NCBI GenBank assembly: GCA_903927685.1
Contig: CAIYOB010000060.1
Coordinates: forward strand, 1 to 28,491
Origin: an uncultured Planctomycetaceae bacterium
Lineage (GTDB): Bacteria; Planctomycetota; Planctomycetia; Pirellulales; Pirellulaceae
DNA: 28,491 bases
Direction: 5' to 3'
A program made the translations under genes and the position numbers. Below, piece after piece: positions 1 to 7,505 of the stretch. The first letter of the stretch is position 1; the number at the start of each line of letters is the position of its first letter. Below the pieces are notes generated by a model, which worked only from the letters and a program-made list of their open reading frames with translations, was not told where the DNA came from and did no database searches.

Positions 1-1369
1 CGATCTTCACCACGGCGATGACCTGCAGCGTCAGGAAGAACCGGCCGTAGGGCTCGCCCCAGTGCGCGGCTTCCGACACCGCGGCCAGGATCTCGTCCTT
101 GCTCCAGAACCCCGACAGCAGCGGGACGCCCGCCAGGGCCGCAGCGCCGCACAAGAACGTCAGGTGCGTCAGCGGCATCACCCGCCGCAGACCGCCAAAC
201 CGCCGCATGTCGATCACATCGCCCATCGAATGCATGACGCTGCCGGCGCTCAGGAACAGCAGGGCTTTGAAAAAGGCGTGCGTGAACAGGTGGAACATGG
301 CCGCGGTCACGGCCAGGGTGGCCAGCTGCGAATGGGCGGCGGCAGATCCCAGGGCCAGGAACATGTAGCCCAATTGACTGACCGTCGAGTAGGCCAGCAC
401 TCGTTTCAGGTCGTTCTGCGTCAAAGCGATCAGGGCGGCCATCAGGGCCGTAAAGGCGCCCACGCCGGCGACGACCAGTTGGGCCGTCGGAGCATACATG
501 AACAGCGGCGTGCAGCGGGCCACCATGTAGACGCCGGCCGTCACCATCGTGGCGGCGTGAATCAGGGCGCTGACCGGCGAAGGGCCCTCCATCGCATCGG
601 GCAGCCAGACGTGCAGCGGGAACTGGGCGGACTTGCCCACCGCGCCCAGGAACAGCAGCAGACAGATCAGTTCCAGCCGCCCGGGATGCTCGCGGGCGAC
701 CAATTGCAGGAAGCTCTGATTCTCGAAGACGCCTTCGTAGTTCAGCGTGCCAAAGGTGACCCAGATCAAGAACACGCCCAGCAGGAAGCCGAAATCGCCG
801 ATGCGATTGACCAGAAACGCTTTCCGCGCCGCGGCCGCCGCGCTGGGCCGCTGGAACCAGAATCCGATCAACAGGTAGCTGCACAGCCCCACGCCTTCCC
901 AGAACACGAACAGGAGCAGGAAGTTGCTGGACAGCACCAGCATGCACATCGCAAACACGAACAGGGAGACCTCGGCAAAGAACCGCGGATAGCCCGGATC
1001 GCCGCGCATGTAGCTGGCCGAGTAGATCGAGACCAGCAGGCTGACTGCGGTGACCATCGACAACATGATCGCGCCCATCGCATCGGCGGTCAGGCAGATG
1101 GTCACGTTCAAGTCGCCAATCCGGAGCCACTCGAAGGATGCCGAGACGACGGCGGGATAGTAAGCCTGATCAAATTGGTAGGGTGTCGTCGGCACTCCGC
1201 GGAAGAGCACCGCCAGGGATGCGATCAACGAGACTGCGACGGCCAGGATGCAAGGCCAATGACTCCACCGCCGCAACAGTCGCGGGCCGGTCAGCGCAAT
1301 CAGCACGCTGGCCGCCAGCGGAGCGGCAGGGATCAGCCATAAAGCGATTTGACGCGCGGATTCAGACAC
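1..1369 (-). CDS. nuoL: NADH-quinone oxidoreductase subunit L, 3' end beyond window
   Basis: NuoL is one of the large antiporter-like membrane subunits of Complex I that carry out proton pumping. I translated the minus strand by hand from GTG at 1369-1367 and it stays open to base 1, giving 456 codons of a protein normally over 600 residues. Family signatures are visible: FWEGVGLCSYLLIGFW (about residue 140), then GKSAQFPLHVWLPDAMEGP, SALIHAATMVTAGVY and LLSGFWSKDEI, all within alternating hydrophobic helices. The GTG start overlaps the nuoK stop by 8 bases, which implies translational coupling. The last third and the lateral amphipathic helix are off the left edge. nuoM and nuoN would be expected next. 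Identity is certain; the start is the only GTG or ATG fitting the overlap. Confidence 0.96.
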   Translation of the reverse strand, partial: MSESARQIALWLIPAAPLAASVLIALTGPRLLRRWSHWPCILAVAVSLIASLAVLFRGVPTTPYQFDQAYYPAVVSASFEWLRIGDLNVTICLTADAMGAIMLSMVTAVSLLVSIYSASYMRGDPGYPRFFAEVSLFVFAMCMLVLSSNFLLLFVFWEGVGLCSYLLIGFWFQRPSAAAAARKAFLVNRIGDFGFLLGVFLIWVTFGTLNYEGVFENQSFLQLVAREHPGRLELICLLLFLGAVGKSAQFPLHVWLPDAMEGPSPVSALIHAATMVTAGVYMVARCTPLFMYAPTAQLVVAGVGAFTALMAALIALTQNDLKRVLAYSTVSQLGYMFLALGSAAAHSQLATLAVTAAMFHLFTHAFFKALLFLSAGSVMHSMGDVIDMRRFGGLRRVMPLTHLTFLCGAAALAGVPLLSGFWSKDEILAAVSEAAHWGEPYGRFFLTLQVIAVVKI

Positions 1370-1802
1370 GGTCGGGGACCCTCCGCTTGGGAACTTCGGG
1401 AACCCGGCCCGCCGGCGTCAAATGGGGAAACTCCAGCGGAGCGGGAGCGACGGGCGCGATGGACGGTTCTTCCAGCGAGGTGTCCGGCGGCAGGCCCTCT
1501 TCGCCCAACTCCCGCCACGCGGTGACATCCAGCGTCCGCCGCCGCCGATACAGGGCCACAAACAGCGCCAAGGCGATACCGGCTTCGCAAGCCGCCACCG
1601 TCACAATGAAGATCGCGAACGCCTGGCCTTCGTTGTTCCCGTGCAGCTGGGAAAAAGCCACCAGGTTCAGCGATACGCTGTGCAGCATCAGTTCGGCGGA
1701 CAGGGCCATCACGATCAGGTTGCGCCGAGTCAGGAAGCCGATGGCTCCCAGCACGAACAAGACCGCGCCGACGATCAGATAATTGTGTAACTCGGCCGTC
1801 AT
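1362..1802 (-). CDS. nuoK: NADH-quinone oxidoreductase subunit K with C-terminal extension
   Basis: NuoK is a small three-helix membrane subunit of the Complex I proton channel. The protein has 146 residues. Residues 1-88 match the family in full: helices at about 8-24, 29-51 and 62-85, with the two buried glutamates expected in helices 2 and 3 at E37 (SAELML) and E73 (ACEAGIAL). The family is usually about 100 residues. The remaining 58 residues here are a Pro/Glu-rich tail beginning RRRRTLDV and ending RRVPDRV. The ATG overlaps the nuoJ stop as ATGA, and the stop overlaps the nuoL start. The frame stays open far upstream through nuoJ, but the ATG at 1802 is where family homology begins. Confidence 0.95.
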   Translation of the reverse strand: MTAELHNYLIVGAVLFVLGAIGFLTRRNLIVMALSAELMLHSVSLNLVAFSQLHGNNEGQAFAIFIVTVAACEAGIALALFVALYRRRRTLDVTAWRELGEEGLPPDTSLEEPSIAPVAPAPLEFPHLTPAGRVPEVPKRRVPDRV

Positions 1803-2596
1803 GTCGCCCCCCGCCGGGTGCTGAGAGCGATGGCGATGGCGCCGACACTGGCCGCCAGCAGCAGCGTTCCCGCCATCTCGACAGCGTACAGGTATTTGCC
1901 GAACAGGACTCGCCCCAGTCCGCGGACCTCGCCCACTGGGCGGTCGCCCCGCTGGCTGAACGGGTCGGTGGCCAGCGCCGGCGGAATCGTCACCAACGCC
2001 TGGCTGGCCGGGGCCGCCGGGGCCGCTTCCGTCAACACCTCGCCAGCCGCCGCGACCGGCGTCCAGGGCCGCAGTGCGCAGATGACCCCGCCCAGGACAA
2101 TGAACCCCAACAGTGTCGCCGCCAAGGGCTGGCGCGCCCGCTGGTCGTAAGCGGCTACGCCGACGGCTTGTTGGGCCAGCATGATCAGGAACAGGAACGT
2201 CACGATAATCGCTCCGGCGTACACGATCACCGTGGCCGCGGCCAGGTACGGCGCGGAACGTAACAGGAACAAGCCGCAGACGCACAGTGTCACGACGGCG
2301 AACCACAGCGCGGAATACAGCGGATTGCGATTGGTGATCATCAACGCCGCGGACGCAATCGCGGCGAGCGAGAAAAAGCCGAACAGGGCATTGAACACCA
2401 GGGTGTCGCCCGGCTGAAAGAGCGTCAACGCGCCGCTCGCCAAGGCCGCCACGCCGAGCAGGGCGCCGACGGGACGCGGCCAGACTTTGGCCCGCGGCAT
2501 CAGCCACCAGATGGCCAGGAAGCCCAGCAGCGGCGGCAACAAGGCCGCCTCGTGCCCGGTCATCCAATCGGTTTGTCCAAGTAGTGCTGAAGGCAA
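1799..2596 (-). CDS. nuoJ: NADH-quinone oxidoreductase subunit J
   Basis: NuoJ is a membrane subunit of Complex I near the E-channel. The conserved core begins at about residue 67 (FNALFGFFSLAAI) and includes MITNRNPLYSALWF and the family hallmark TVIVYAGAIIVTFLFLIML (122-140). The total length of 265 residues exceeds the roughly 170-200 usual for the family. The excess is a hydrophobic N-terminal region of about 65 residues with two likely helices, plus a longer Ala/Pro-rich loop near 180-230 before the last helix. The start is TTG at 2596, chosen because GAGG (complement of 2604-2607) sits 7 bases upstream. An ATG at 2563 is an alternative that would remove 11 residues. The stop overlaps the nuoK start by 4 bases. 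Confidence 0.93.
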   Translation of the reverse strand: MPSALLGQTDWMTGHEAALLPPLLGFLAIWWLMPRAKVWPRPVGALLGVAALASGALTLFQPGDTLVFNALFGFFSLAAIASAALMITNRNPLYSALWFAVVTLCVCGLFLLRSAPYLAAATVIVYAGAIIVTFLFLIMLAQQAVGVAAYDQRARQPLAATLLGFIVLGGVICALRPWTPVAAAGEVLTEAAPAAPASQALVTIPPALATDPFSQRGDRPVGEVRGLGRVLFGKYLYAVEMAGTLLLAASVGAIAIALSTRRGAT

Positions 2597-2618
2597 GGGA
2601 TGGCCTCTGTGGGCAAGA

Positions 2619-3176
2619 TTACCGCTGGTGCAATTCCGACGCCGGCCCCAACACGCCCGCGTGAGTCCGCACGGGATCTTTGCCCGAACCGACCGTCGCG
2701 TCGAACACGCTCAACAACTTCTCCCGATCGAATAGCATTTCCTCCCGACTCTGGCCCGTCAAGTCGTACAGGCTGGTCAATTCGATCGCGTCCACGGGAC
2801 ACGCTTCCTCGCACATCCCACAATAAATGCAACGCAGTTCGTCGATCACGAACTGGGCGGGGTACTTGTCCCGGTCCGGCCAAGGCGCCGGAGCGGCGAC
2901 GATTTCGATGCAGTTTGCAGGACAGGCGGTCGCGCACAGGAAGCACGCGACGCACTTGACACGGCCCTGGTCATCGCGGTTCAGCCGGTGCACCCCGCGG
3001 TAGTTTGCCGGTAGGTCCGGCTTGACCTCGGGGTACTCCTGGGTCACGCTCGGCTCGCGAAACATGTGCCGCAGGGTCGTGCGAATGCCGGCCGCGATTC
3101 CGGGCAGCAGACTCGCTTCCCAGAGTCCGATCTCCGGCTCCTCGACCCAGTGGATTTCGTTTTCTTTGATCGGCAT
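2619..3176 (-). CDS. nuoI: NADH-quinone oxidoreductase subunit I (8Fe ferredoxin)
   Basis: NuoI carries clusters N6a and N6b, which pass electrons from the NuoG arm toward NuoB. The protein has 185 residues and shows the two classic 4Fe-4S motifs: CVACFLCATACP (C75, C78, C81, C85) and CIYCGMCEEACP (C116, C119, C122, C126). These are followed by DAIELTSLYDLTG, the normal NuoI continuation. The N-terminal stretch with GIRTTLRHMFREPSVTQEYPE matches the family's membrane-proximal helix region. The C-terminal tail after about 150 is not conserved. It lies 22 bases upstream of nuoJ and 21 bases downstream of nuoH. No strong ribosome-binding site is seen before ATG 3176; the upstream bases are the second copy of a 13-bp tandem repeat. 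Confidence 0.96.
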   Translation of the reverse strand: MPIKENEIHWVEEPEIGLWEASLLPGIAAGIRTTLRHMFREPSVTQEYPEVKPDLPANYRGVHRLNRDDQGRVKCVACFLCATACPANCIEIVAAPAPWPDRDKYPAQFVIDELRCIYCGMCEEACPVDAIELTSLYDLTGQSREEMLFDREKLLSVFDATVGSGKDPVRTHAGVLGPASELHQR

Positions 3177-3184
3177 GACAAACC

Positions 3185-3210
3185 CTAACCCGCCGCCCTA
3201 ACCCGCCGCC
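3185..3210. repeat. 13-bp tandem duplication at the nuoH stop
   Basis: Two adjacent identical 13-base units (CTAACCCGCCGCC on the plus strand, 3185-3197 and 3198-3210) each contain a TAG on the minus strand. The right-hand copy supplies the nuoH stop; the left-hand copy fills the gap to nuoI. Confidence 0.9.
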
Positions 3211-4355
3211 CGAGCCGCCTGTGCGGGCCGCGGCAAACGCGGCGCCACGCGGCGTCGGGCCGCCTGGGCCGAGACCACCGTGGCCCCGAAGAACAACACC
3301 ACACTGGCCGGCAGCAGCCAGAACTGGGGCCAGTCAAACTGCTTGACGAAAATCACGCACACCAGGTTCAACAGCGTCAACGGGATCAAGCCCCGCCAGA
3401 CCAACGACATCAATTGATCGTAGCGGTAGCGGGGAATCGTCCAGCGGATCAGCATGATGAACAGGATCAACGCAAATACCTTGACCAGCAACACCAGCAC
3501 TTTGACGAACGCGGCCCCGGCGTAGACACTGCCCGCTTCGGCGATCCAGGGAAAATGCCAGCCGCCGAAGAACAGGATCGCCACCAGGAAGCTGACCGTG
3601 ATCACGTGCGTATACTCGGCCAGGAAGAACATGGCGAACTTCATGGCACTGTATTCCGTGTGGTAACCGCCCACCAACTCCTGCTCGCATTCGGGCAAGT
3701 CGAACGGCAGACGATTCGATTCCGCCAGGGCGCTCAGGAAGAAGATCAGGCACGCCAGCGGCTGATACCAGACATGCCAGCCCAACACGCCGCTGTCCGC
3801 CTGGCGGCTGATCACCTGCTCCAAATTCAGCGAACCGGTCATCAGCAGCACGCCCACCAGCGACATGCCCAGCGGGATTTCGTAGCTGATGATCTGGGCG
3901 CTGGAACGTAGCGCGCCCAGCATGCTGTACTTGTTGTTCGACGCCCAGCCGCCCAGGATCACGCCATACACCGCCAGGCTGCCGGCGGCGAACACGAACA
4001 GGATCCCGATGTCCAACTGCGGAGCGATGACGAACTGGAACTCGCCGGGCACAGCCGAACTGGGGCCGAACGGGACGACGGAAAAGGCGATGAACGTGGT
4101 GAAGACGGAGATGCTGGGAGCCAGGAAATACAGGACTTTGTCGACGTGCGCGGGCACCACGTCCTCTTTTAAGAGGAACTTGGCTCCGTCGGCCAGCGGC
4201 TGCAGCAATCCGAAGATGCCCACGCGGTTCGGGCCGATCCGGTCCTGGACCCAGGCGGCCAGCTTGCGCTCGAGCCAGATCAAGTACGCGCAGGCGAACA
4301 TGGTGCCGCCGAGCACGACTCCGATGGCCAGTACGCTGTGCAGTATTGGGTGCAT
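3198..4355 (-). CDS. nuoH: NADH-quinone oxidoreductase subunit H
   Basis: NuoH is the membrane subunit that forms most of the quinone-binding chamber and joins the peripheral arm to the proton pumps. The protein has 385 residues and at least eight hydrophobic helices. Both family signatures are present: WLERKLAAWVQDRIGPNRVG near residue 27, and AESNRLPFDLPECEQELVGG followed by HTEYSAMKF near 213. The histidine in the latter replaces the asparagine common in other species. The C-terminus (about 360-385) is an Arg/Ala/Pro-rich tail. ATG 4355 has GAGG 6 bases upstream. The stop codon lies within a 13-bp unit that is repeated in tandem immediately downstream. Confidence 0.96.
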   Translation of the reverse strand: MHPILHSVLAIGVVLGGTMFACAYLIWLERKLAAWVQDRIGPNRVGIFGLLQPLADGAKFLLKEDVVPAHVDKVLYFLAPSISVFTTFIAFSVVPFGPSSAVPGEFQFVIAPQLDIGILFVFAAGSLAVYGVILGGWASNNKYSMLGALRSSAQIISYEIPLGMSLVGVLLMTGSLNLEQVISRQADSGVLGWHVWYQPLACLIFFLSALAESNRLPFDLPECEQELVGGYHTEYSAMKFAMFFLAEYTHVITVSFLVAILFFGGWHFPWIAEAGSVYAGAAFVKVLVLLVKVFALILFIMLIRWTIPRYRYDQLMSLVWRGLIPLTLLNLVCVIFVKQFDWPQFWLLPASVVLFFGATVVSAQAARRRVAPRLPRPAQAARAAG

Positions 4356-4373
4356 GACGAACCTCGACCCAGG

Positions 4374-6026
4374 TCAGGCGACCTGTCCCACACCTGGGAT
4401 TCCGAACTCGCCCACTTCGCCACTCGCCAGCGGCGCCAATGCCGGGATTTCAGCCGCCATTTCCTGCCGCAGCGTCGGGGCGTGAAACAGCCCGCGCCGC
4501 CCGCTCAGCTGCCACAAGATTCGGCCGTCCGGCCAGGCGTCCTCCGGCGGGACAATGGCCCGCTGGATGGCTTGCGCCAAGCCCGCATGATTCACCAGCG
4601 TGCCTTCCCGTTCGGCAAACGACCCGCCGGGCAGCACAAAATGAGCGGCCGCGCTGGCGGGCGACGGCAACAGATCCTGGACTACCAGCAGTTTCAGCCG
4701 CGCCAGTCCGGCGGCCTGCTCGGGCGTAATCCAGGGCTGGAGATCGCCGCCAAACAGGTACAACGATCCCATTTCCCCGCGGTCGATCTGGCCCAGCAGC
4801 TCCTCGAAACCGATCACGCGGCCCTGGAAGTGCGACAGGATGGCTTCCACGCCCCGCCGATTCGGGCATTTTTCTGCCCGGATCACGAACTTGGCAGGCT
4901 CGATGGCGCGCCCCCGCACGTCCTTGGGATAACGGTCGTCTTCGCCGACACGGCGAACCGGCCCGAGGGCCAGTGTGGCGTCCGGCGTTAGCCCCCGCAG
5001 GTACTTGGCGGCCAGGTACGCCTCTTCCAGCGTCATCCAGGGCGAGAGCACCGCGGCCAGGCGACTGGGCCGCTGAGCGGCGGCTCGCGCCACCGCGCCG
5101 CGGACGGCCGTCAGCGCATCCTCCCAATCACATTCGACGGCCTGGCCGTCCTTCCGCTGCAGCGGCTGCCGCAGCCGCTCGGCCTGGTGAATGTAATGAA
5201 AACCAAATCGCCCTTCGTCGCACATGAAGTGCCCTTGGGCCTGCGGGTTGGTCCGCGGCCGCAGGCGGTAAACCTGATCCTTGTTCTGGTCCACGAGGAT
5301 ACTGCAGCCGGTGCTGCACCCCGGGCACACGCTGCGCGTCGTCTTGAGCCACCAGACGCGCTGTTGGTAGAGGAAATCCTTGCTGCACAGGGCCCCGACC
5401 GGACACAGATCGACGACATTCCCCGCCAGCTTGTTGTTGCACGGCTGGCCGGGAAAAATATCGATCTCTTCGTGGCTGCCCCGGTTGATCACCTGCAGTT
5501 CCGCCGTGCCGCTGATCTCCCGAGTGAACCGCACGCACCGCGTGCACATCACACAACGGTCGGTGAACAGCACGATCTGGTCGCCGATATGATGTTTGTC
5601 CTGCCGTTGCTGCTTAGGTTCCTGCAGGCGGCTCTGCGCCCGTCCGAAACGATAGGTATAGTCCTGCAGATAACACTCGCCCGCCTGGTCGCAGATTGGG
5701 CAGTCCAGGGGATGGTTCAACAGCAGGTACTCGAGCGTGGCCTTTTGGGCCGTCCGGACCTTCTCGCTGTCCGTGACGATCACCATCCCGTCTTTGACGG
5801 GCGTCTGGCAGCCCGGCAGCAGCTTGCCCTGCATCGCCACCGACCCGTCCGGCCTGCGGTCGCCGATTTCGACCAGGCACATGCGGCAGCTGGCCACCAC
5901 CGTCAGCGCCGGATGCCAGCAGTAATGCGGAATCTCCACCCCCGCGCGACGCGCAGCCTGGATCGCGTTCAGACGCTCCTGATCGCCGATTTCCACAGTC
6001 TTGCCGTTGACGGTTACAGTGGCCAT
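4374..6026 (-). CDS. nuoG: NADH-quinone oxidoreductase subunit G, short form
   Basis: NuoG is the iron-sulfur subunit of the Complex I peripheral arm. All expected ligand sets are visible. The 2Fe-2S set is C36, C47, C50 and C73. H105, C109, C112 and C118 form the His/Cys3 cluster N5 in HPLDCPICDQAGEC. C158, C161, C164 and C208 form the next 4Fe-4S cluster. The N7-type set is C234, C237, C241 and C269 (CPGCSTGC...CDEGRF). After that the molybdopterin-like region is cut down to about 270 residues and keeps a FAEREGTLVNHAG motif at 470-482. The length of 550 is well below the 780-910 seen in Thermus and E. coli. The cofactor chain should be intact. No good ribosome-binding site precedes ATG 6026; the upstream bases are one copy of a 25-bp repeat. 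Confidence 0.95.
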   Translation of the reverse strand: MATVTVNGKTVEIGDQERLNAIQAARRAGVEIPHYCWHPALTVVASCRMCLVEIGDRRPDGSVAMQGKLLPGCQTPVKDGMVIVTDSEKVRTAQKATLEYLLLNHPLDCPICDQAGECYLQDYTYRFGRAQSRLQEPKQQRQDKHHIGDQIVLFTDRCVMCTRCVRFTREISGTAELQVINRGSHEEIDIFPGQPCNNKLAGNVVDLCPVGALCSKDFLYQQRVWWLKTTRSVCPGCSTGCSILVDQNKDQVYRLRPRTNPQAQGHFMCDEGRFGFHYIHQAERLRQPLQRKDGQAVECDWEDALTAVRGAVARAAAQRPSRLAAVLSPWMTLEEAYLAAKYLRGLTPDATLALGPVRRVGEDDRYPKDVRGRAIEPAKFVIRAEKCPNRRGVEAILSHFQGRVIGFEELLGQIDRGEMGSLYLFGGDLQPWITPEQAAGLARLKLLVVQDLLPSPASAAAHFVLPGGSFAEREGTLVNHAGLAQAIQRAIVPPEDAWPDGRILWQLSGRRGLFHAPTLRQEMAAEIPALAPLASGEVGEFGIPGVGQVA

Positions 6027-6029
6027 GCT

Positions 6030-6054
6030 TGCGGTTGGTTTGCTCAGTGTCCTG
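6030..6054. repeat. 25-bp direct repeat, copy 1 (upstream of nuoG)
   Basis: This is identical over 25 bases to 6100-6124, with starts 70 bases apart. This copy lies in the nuoF-nuoG gap, and its end abuts the nuoG start. On the minus strand it contains the stop of a six-codon frame (6064-6044, MSKSGH) that mimics the last codons of nuoF. Confidence 0.95.
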
Positions 6055-6099
6055 ACTTGCTCATGACCGCGCTCCCCGGTGGGTCGCGGTTAAACATCC

Positions 6100-6124
6100 T
6101 GCGGTTGGTTTGCTCAGTGTCCTG
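6100..6124. repeat. 25-bp direct repeat, copy 2 (end of nuoF)
   Basis: This is the second copy of the repeat at 6030-6054. It includes the last codons and the TGA stop of nuoF (6114-6116). Between the copies is a hairpin (ACCGCG at 6066-6071 against CGCGGT at 6085-6090, with an inner CCC/GGG pairing) without a T-run. Confidence 0.95.
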
Positions 6125-7442
6125 TCTTTCCCTGCGGATCGGCACTGCGCCGCCCGCTGCGAATGTACGCTTCGAACTCCGGCCGAAACTTGCTGATCGC
6201 GTTCTTTACCGGCCAGGCGGCGCCATCGGACAAGCCGCAGATGGTCGTGCCGGGAATGATCCCCATCGAGCCGGCGACTTCGAGCAGCAGATCCAGGTCC
6301 CGCAACTGGCCGTGGCCCGCGCGGATCCGCTCCAGAATCTTCGTCATCCAGGCGGTGCCTTCGCGACACGGCGTGCACTGGCCGCACGACTCGTGCGAGA
6401 AAAATCGGCAGCAGTTGTACAGCACGTCCACCATGCAGGTCTGGTCGTCCACGACGATCACGGCGGCCGTGCCCAATCCCAAGCAGTCGGCCTTGAGGGG
6501 ACCGTTGAAGTCCAGCGGCGTATCGAGTTCGGCCTCCGACAGGAAGCCCATGCTGATCCCGCCGGGAACCACCGCCTTGGCGCGGCGGCCGTTGCGGACT
6601 CCGCCGCCGTGCTTGTCGATCAATTCCCGCGCCGTGACGCCCAGCGGCAGCTCGACGCAGCCGGGCTTGTTCACATGACCGCTGAGGCAATACAGTTTCG
6701 GCCCATAACTGCCCAGGTCCCGCGGGTTGTTCGGGTCCGCCGGGACGCCGATCGAGCGGAACCAGTCGACGCCCCGGTTCACGATATGCGTGACGCAAGC
6801 CAACGTCTCGATGTTGTTGACGATCGTCGGCTTGCGGAACAGACCCTCAACCGCCGGGAACGGCGGCTTGATCCGCGGCCAAGCCCGCTTGCCTTCGAGA
6901 CTCTCGATCAGTCCCGTCTCTTCGCCGCAAATATACGCCCCGGCTCCGCGATGGAGGTAAATGTCCAGCCCGAAACCGCTGCCCAGAATGTTCGGCCCGG
7001 CCAGGTTGTTCGCATAGCACTCGGCGATCGCCCGCTGCAGCGTCCGATAGCTGCGGCCGTATTCGTATCGCAGGTAGATATAAGCCGCCTGGGCACGGAC
7101 CGCGTGGCCGGCGATCAGGATGCCTTCGAGCAGCTGGTGCGGATCCTCCTCCATCAGGATCCGATTGTTGAACGTGCCGGGCTCGCTCTCGTCCCCGTTG
7201 ACGCACAAGTAGATCGGCCCCGGGTGGTTCTTGGGCAGGAACGTCCACTTGATGCCACAGGGAAACCCCGCCCCTCCCCGGCCGCGCAGCCCCGACTGCT
7301 TGACCAACTCAGTCACCTGGGCCGGCTCCATGCCCAGCGCCTTGCGCAACGCCGCATAGCCGCCGTCCGCCTTGTAGGTCGTCAGGCTGGTGCTGTCGGC
7401 CTTGCCGACTCGTCCCAGAAGTACAGGTTCAAAATTGGTCAC
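6114..7442 (-). CDS. nuoF: NADH-quinone oxidoreductase subunit F (NADH/FMN, 4Fe-4S)
   Basis: NuoF oxidises NADH through FMN and passes electrons to cluster N3. The protein has 442 residues. It shows the glycine-rich NADH/FMN site GLRGRGGAGFP (51-61), VNGDESEPGTFNNR (81-94), the GAGAYICGEETGLIESLEG segment (166-184) and the N3 ligands ESCGQCTPCR (C353, C356, C359) with C402. The start is GTG at 7442: an in-frame TGA lies two codons upstream, and residues TNFEPVLL are the typical family beginning. Unlike its neighbours, nuoF has untranslated gaps on both sides. A 63-bp A+T-rich repeat separates it from nuoE, and an 87-bp gap carrying a duplicated copy of its own 3' end separates it from nuoG. 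Confidence 0.97.
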   Translation of the reverse strand: MTNFEPVLLGRVGKADSTSLTTYKADGGYAALRKALGMEPAQVTELVKQSGLRGRGGAGFPCGIKWTFLPKNHPGPIYLCVNGDESEPGTFNNRILMEEDPHQLLEGILIAGHAVRAQAAYIYLRYEYGRSYRTLQRAIAECYANNLAGPNILGSGFGLDIYLHRGAGAYICGEETGLIESLEGKRAWPRIKPPFPAVEGLFRKPTIVNNIETLACVTHIVNRGVDWFRSIGVPADPNNPRDLGSYGPKLYCLSGHVNKPGCVELPLGVTARELIDKHGGGVRNGRRAKAVVPGGISMGFLSEAELDTPLDFNGPLKADCLGLGTAAVIVVDDQTCMVDVLYNCCRFFSHESCGQCTPCREGTAWMTKILERIRAGHGQLRDLDLLLEVAGSMGIIPGTTICGLSDGAAWPVKNAISKFRPEFEAYIRSGRRSADPQGKTGH

Positions 7443-7445
7443 GGG

Positions 7446-7497
7446 TCAGACTTCAGATTTCAGATTCCAAATTCCAAATCCCAAATTTCAGATTTCA
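7446..7497. repeat. A+T-rich short-unit repeat between nuoE and nuoF
   Basis: The region is built from degenerate 7-8 base units (CAGATTT, CAAATTC, CAAATCC, CAAATTT), repeated seven or so times with no spacer. Composition is sharply A+T-rich against the G+C-rich surroundings. Similar degenerate arrays are known between genes in planctomycetes and other environmental bacteria, from general memory. It fills nearly all of the 63-base nuoE-nuoF gap. Confidence 0.85.
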
Positions 7498-7505
7498 TTG
7501 GCACA

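Noticed and set aside
1803..2567. Long N-terminal extension of the nuoK frame through nuoJ
   Set aside because: The upstream part is an out-of-frame reading of nuoJ. NuoK homology starts exactly at ATG 1802, coupled to the nuoJ stop.
3181..3210. Telomere-like CCCTAACCC motif
   Set aside because: It arises from the 13-bp tandem duplication at the nuoH stop and occurs only twice.
6066..6090. Terminator between nuoF and nuoG
   Set aside because: There is a GC hairpin but no T-run on either strand, and the operon clearly continues. Kept only as a note on the repeat region.
7446..7497. CRISPR-like array
   Set aside because: The units are 7-8 bases, degenerate and contiguous, with no spacers of constant length.
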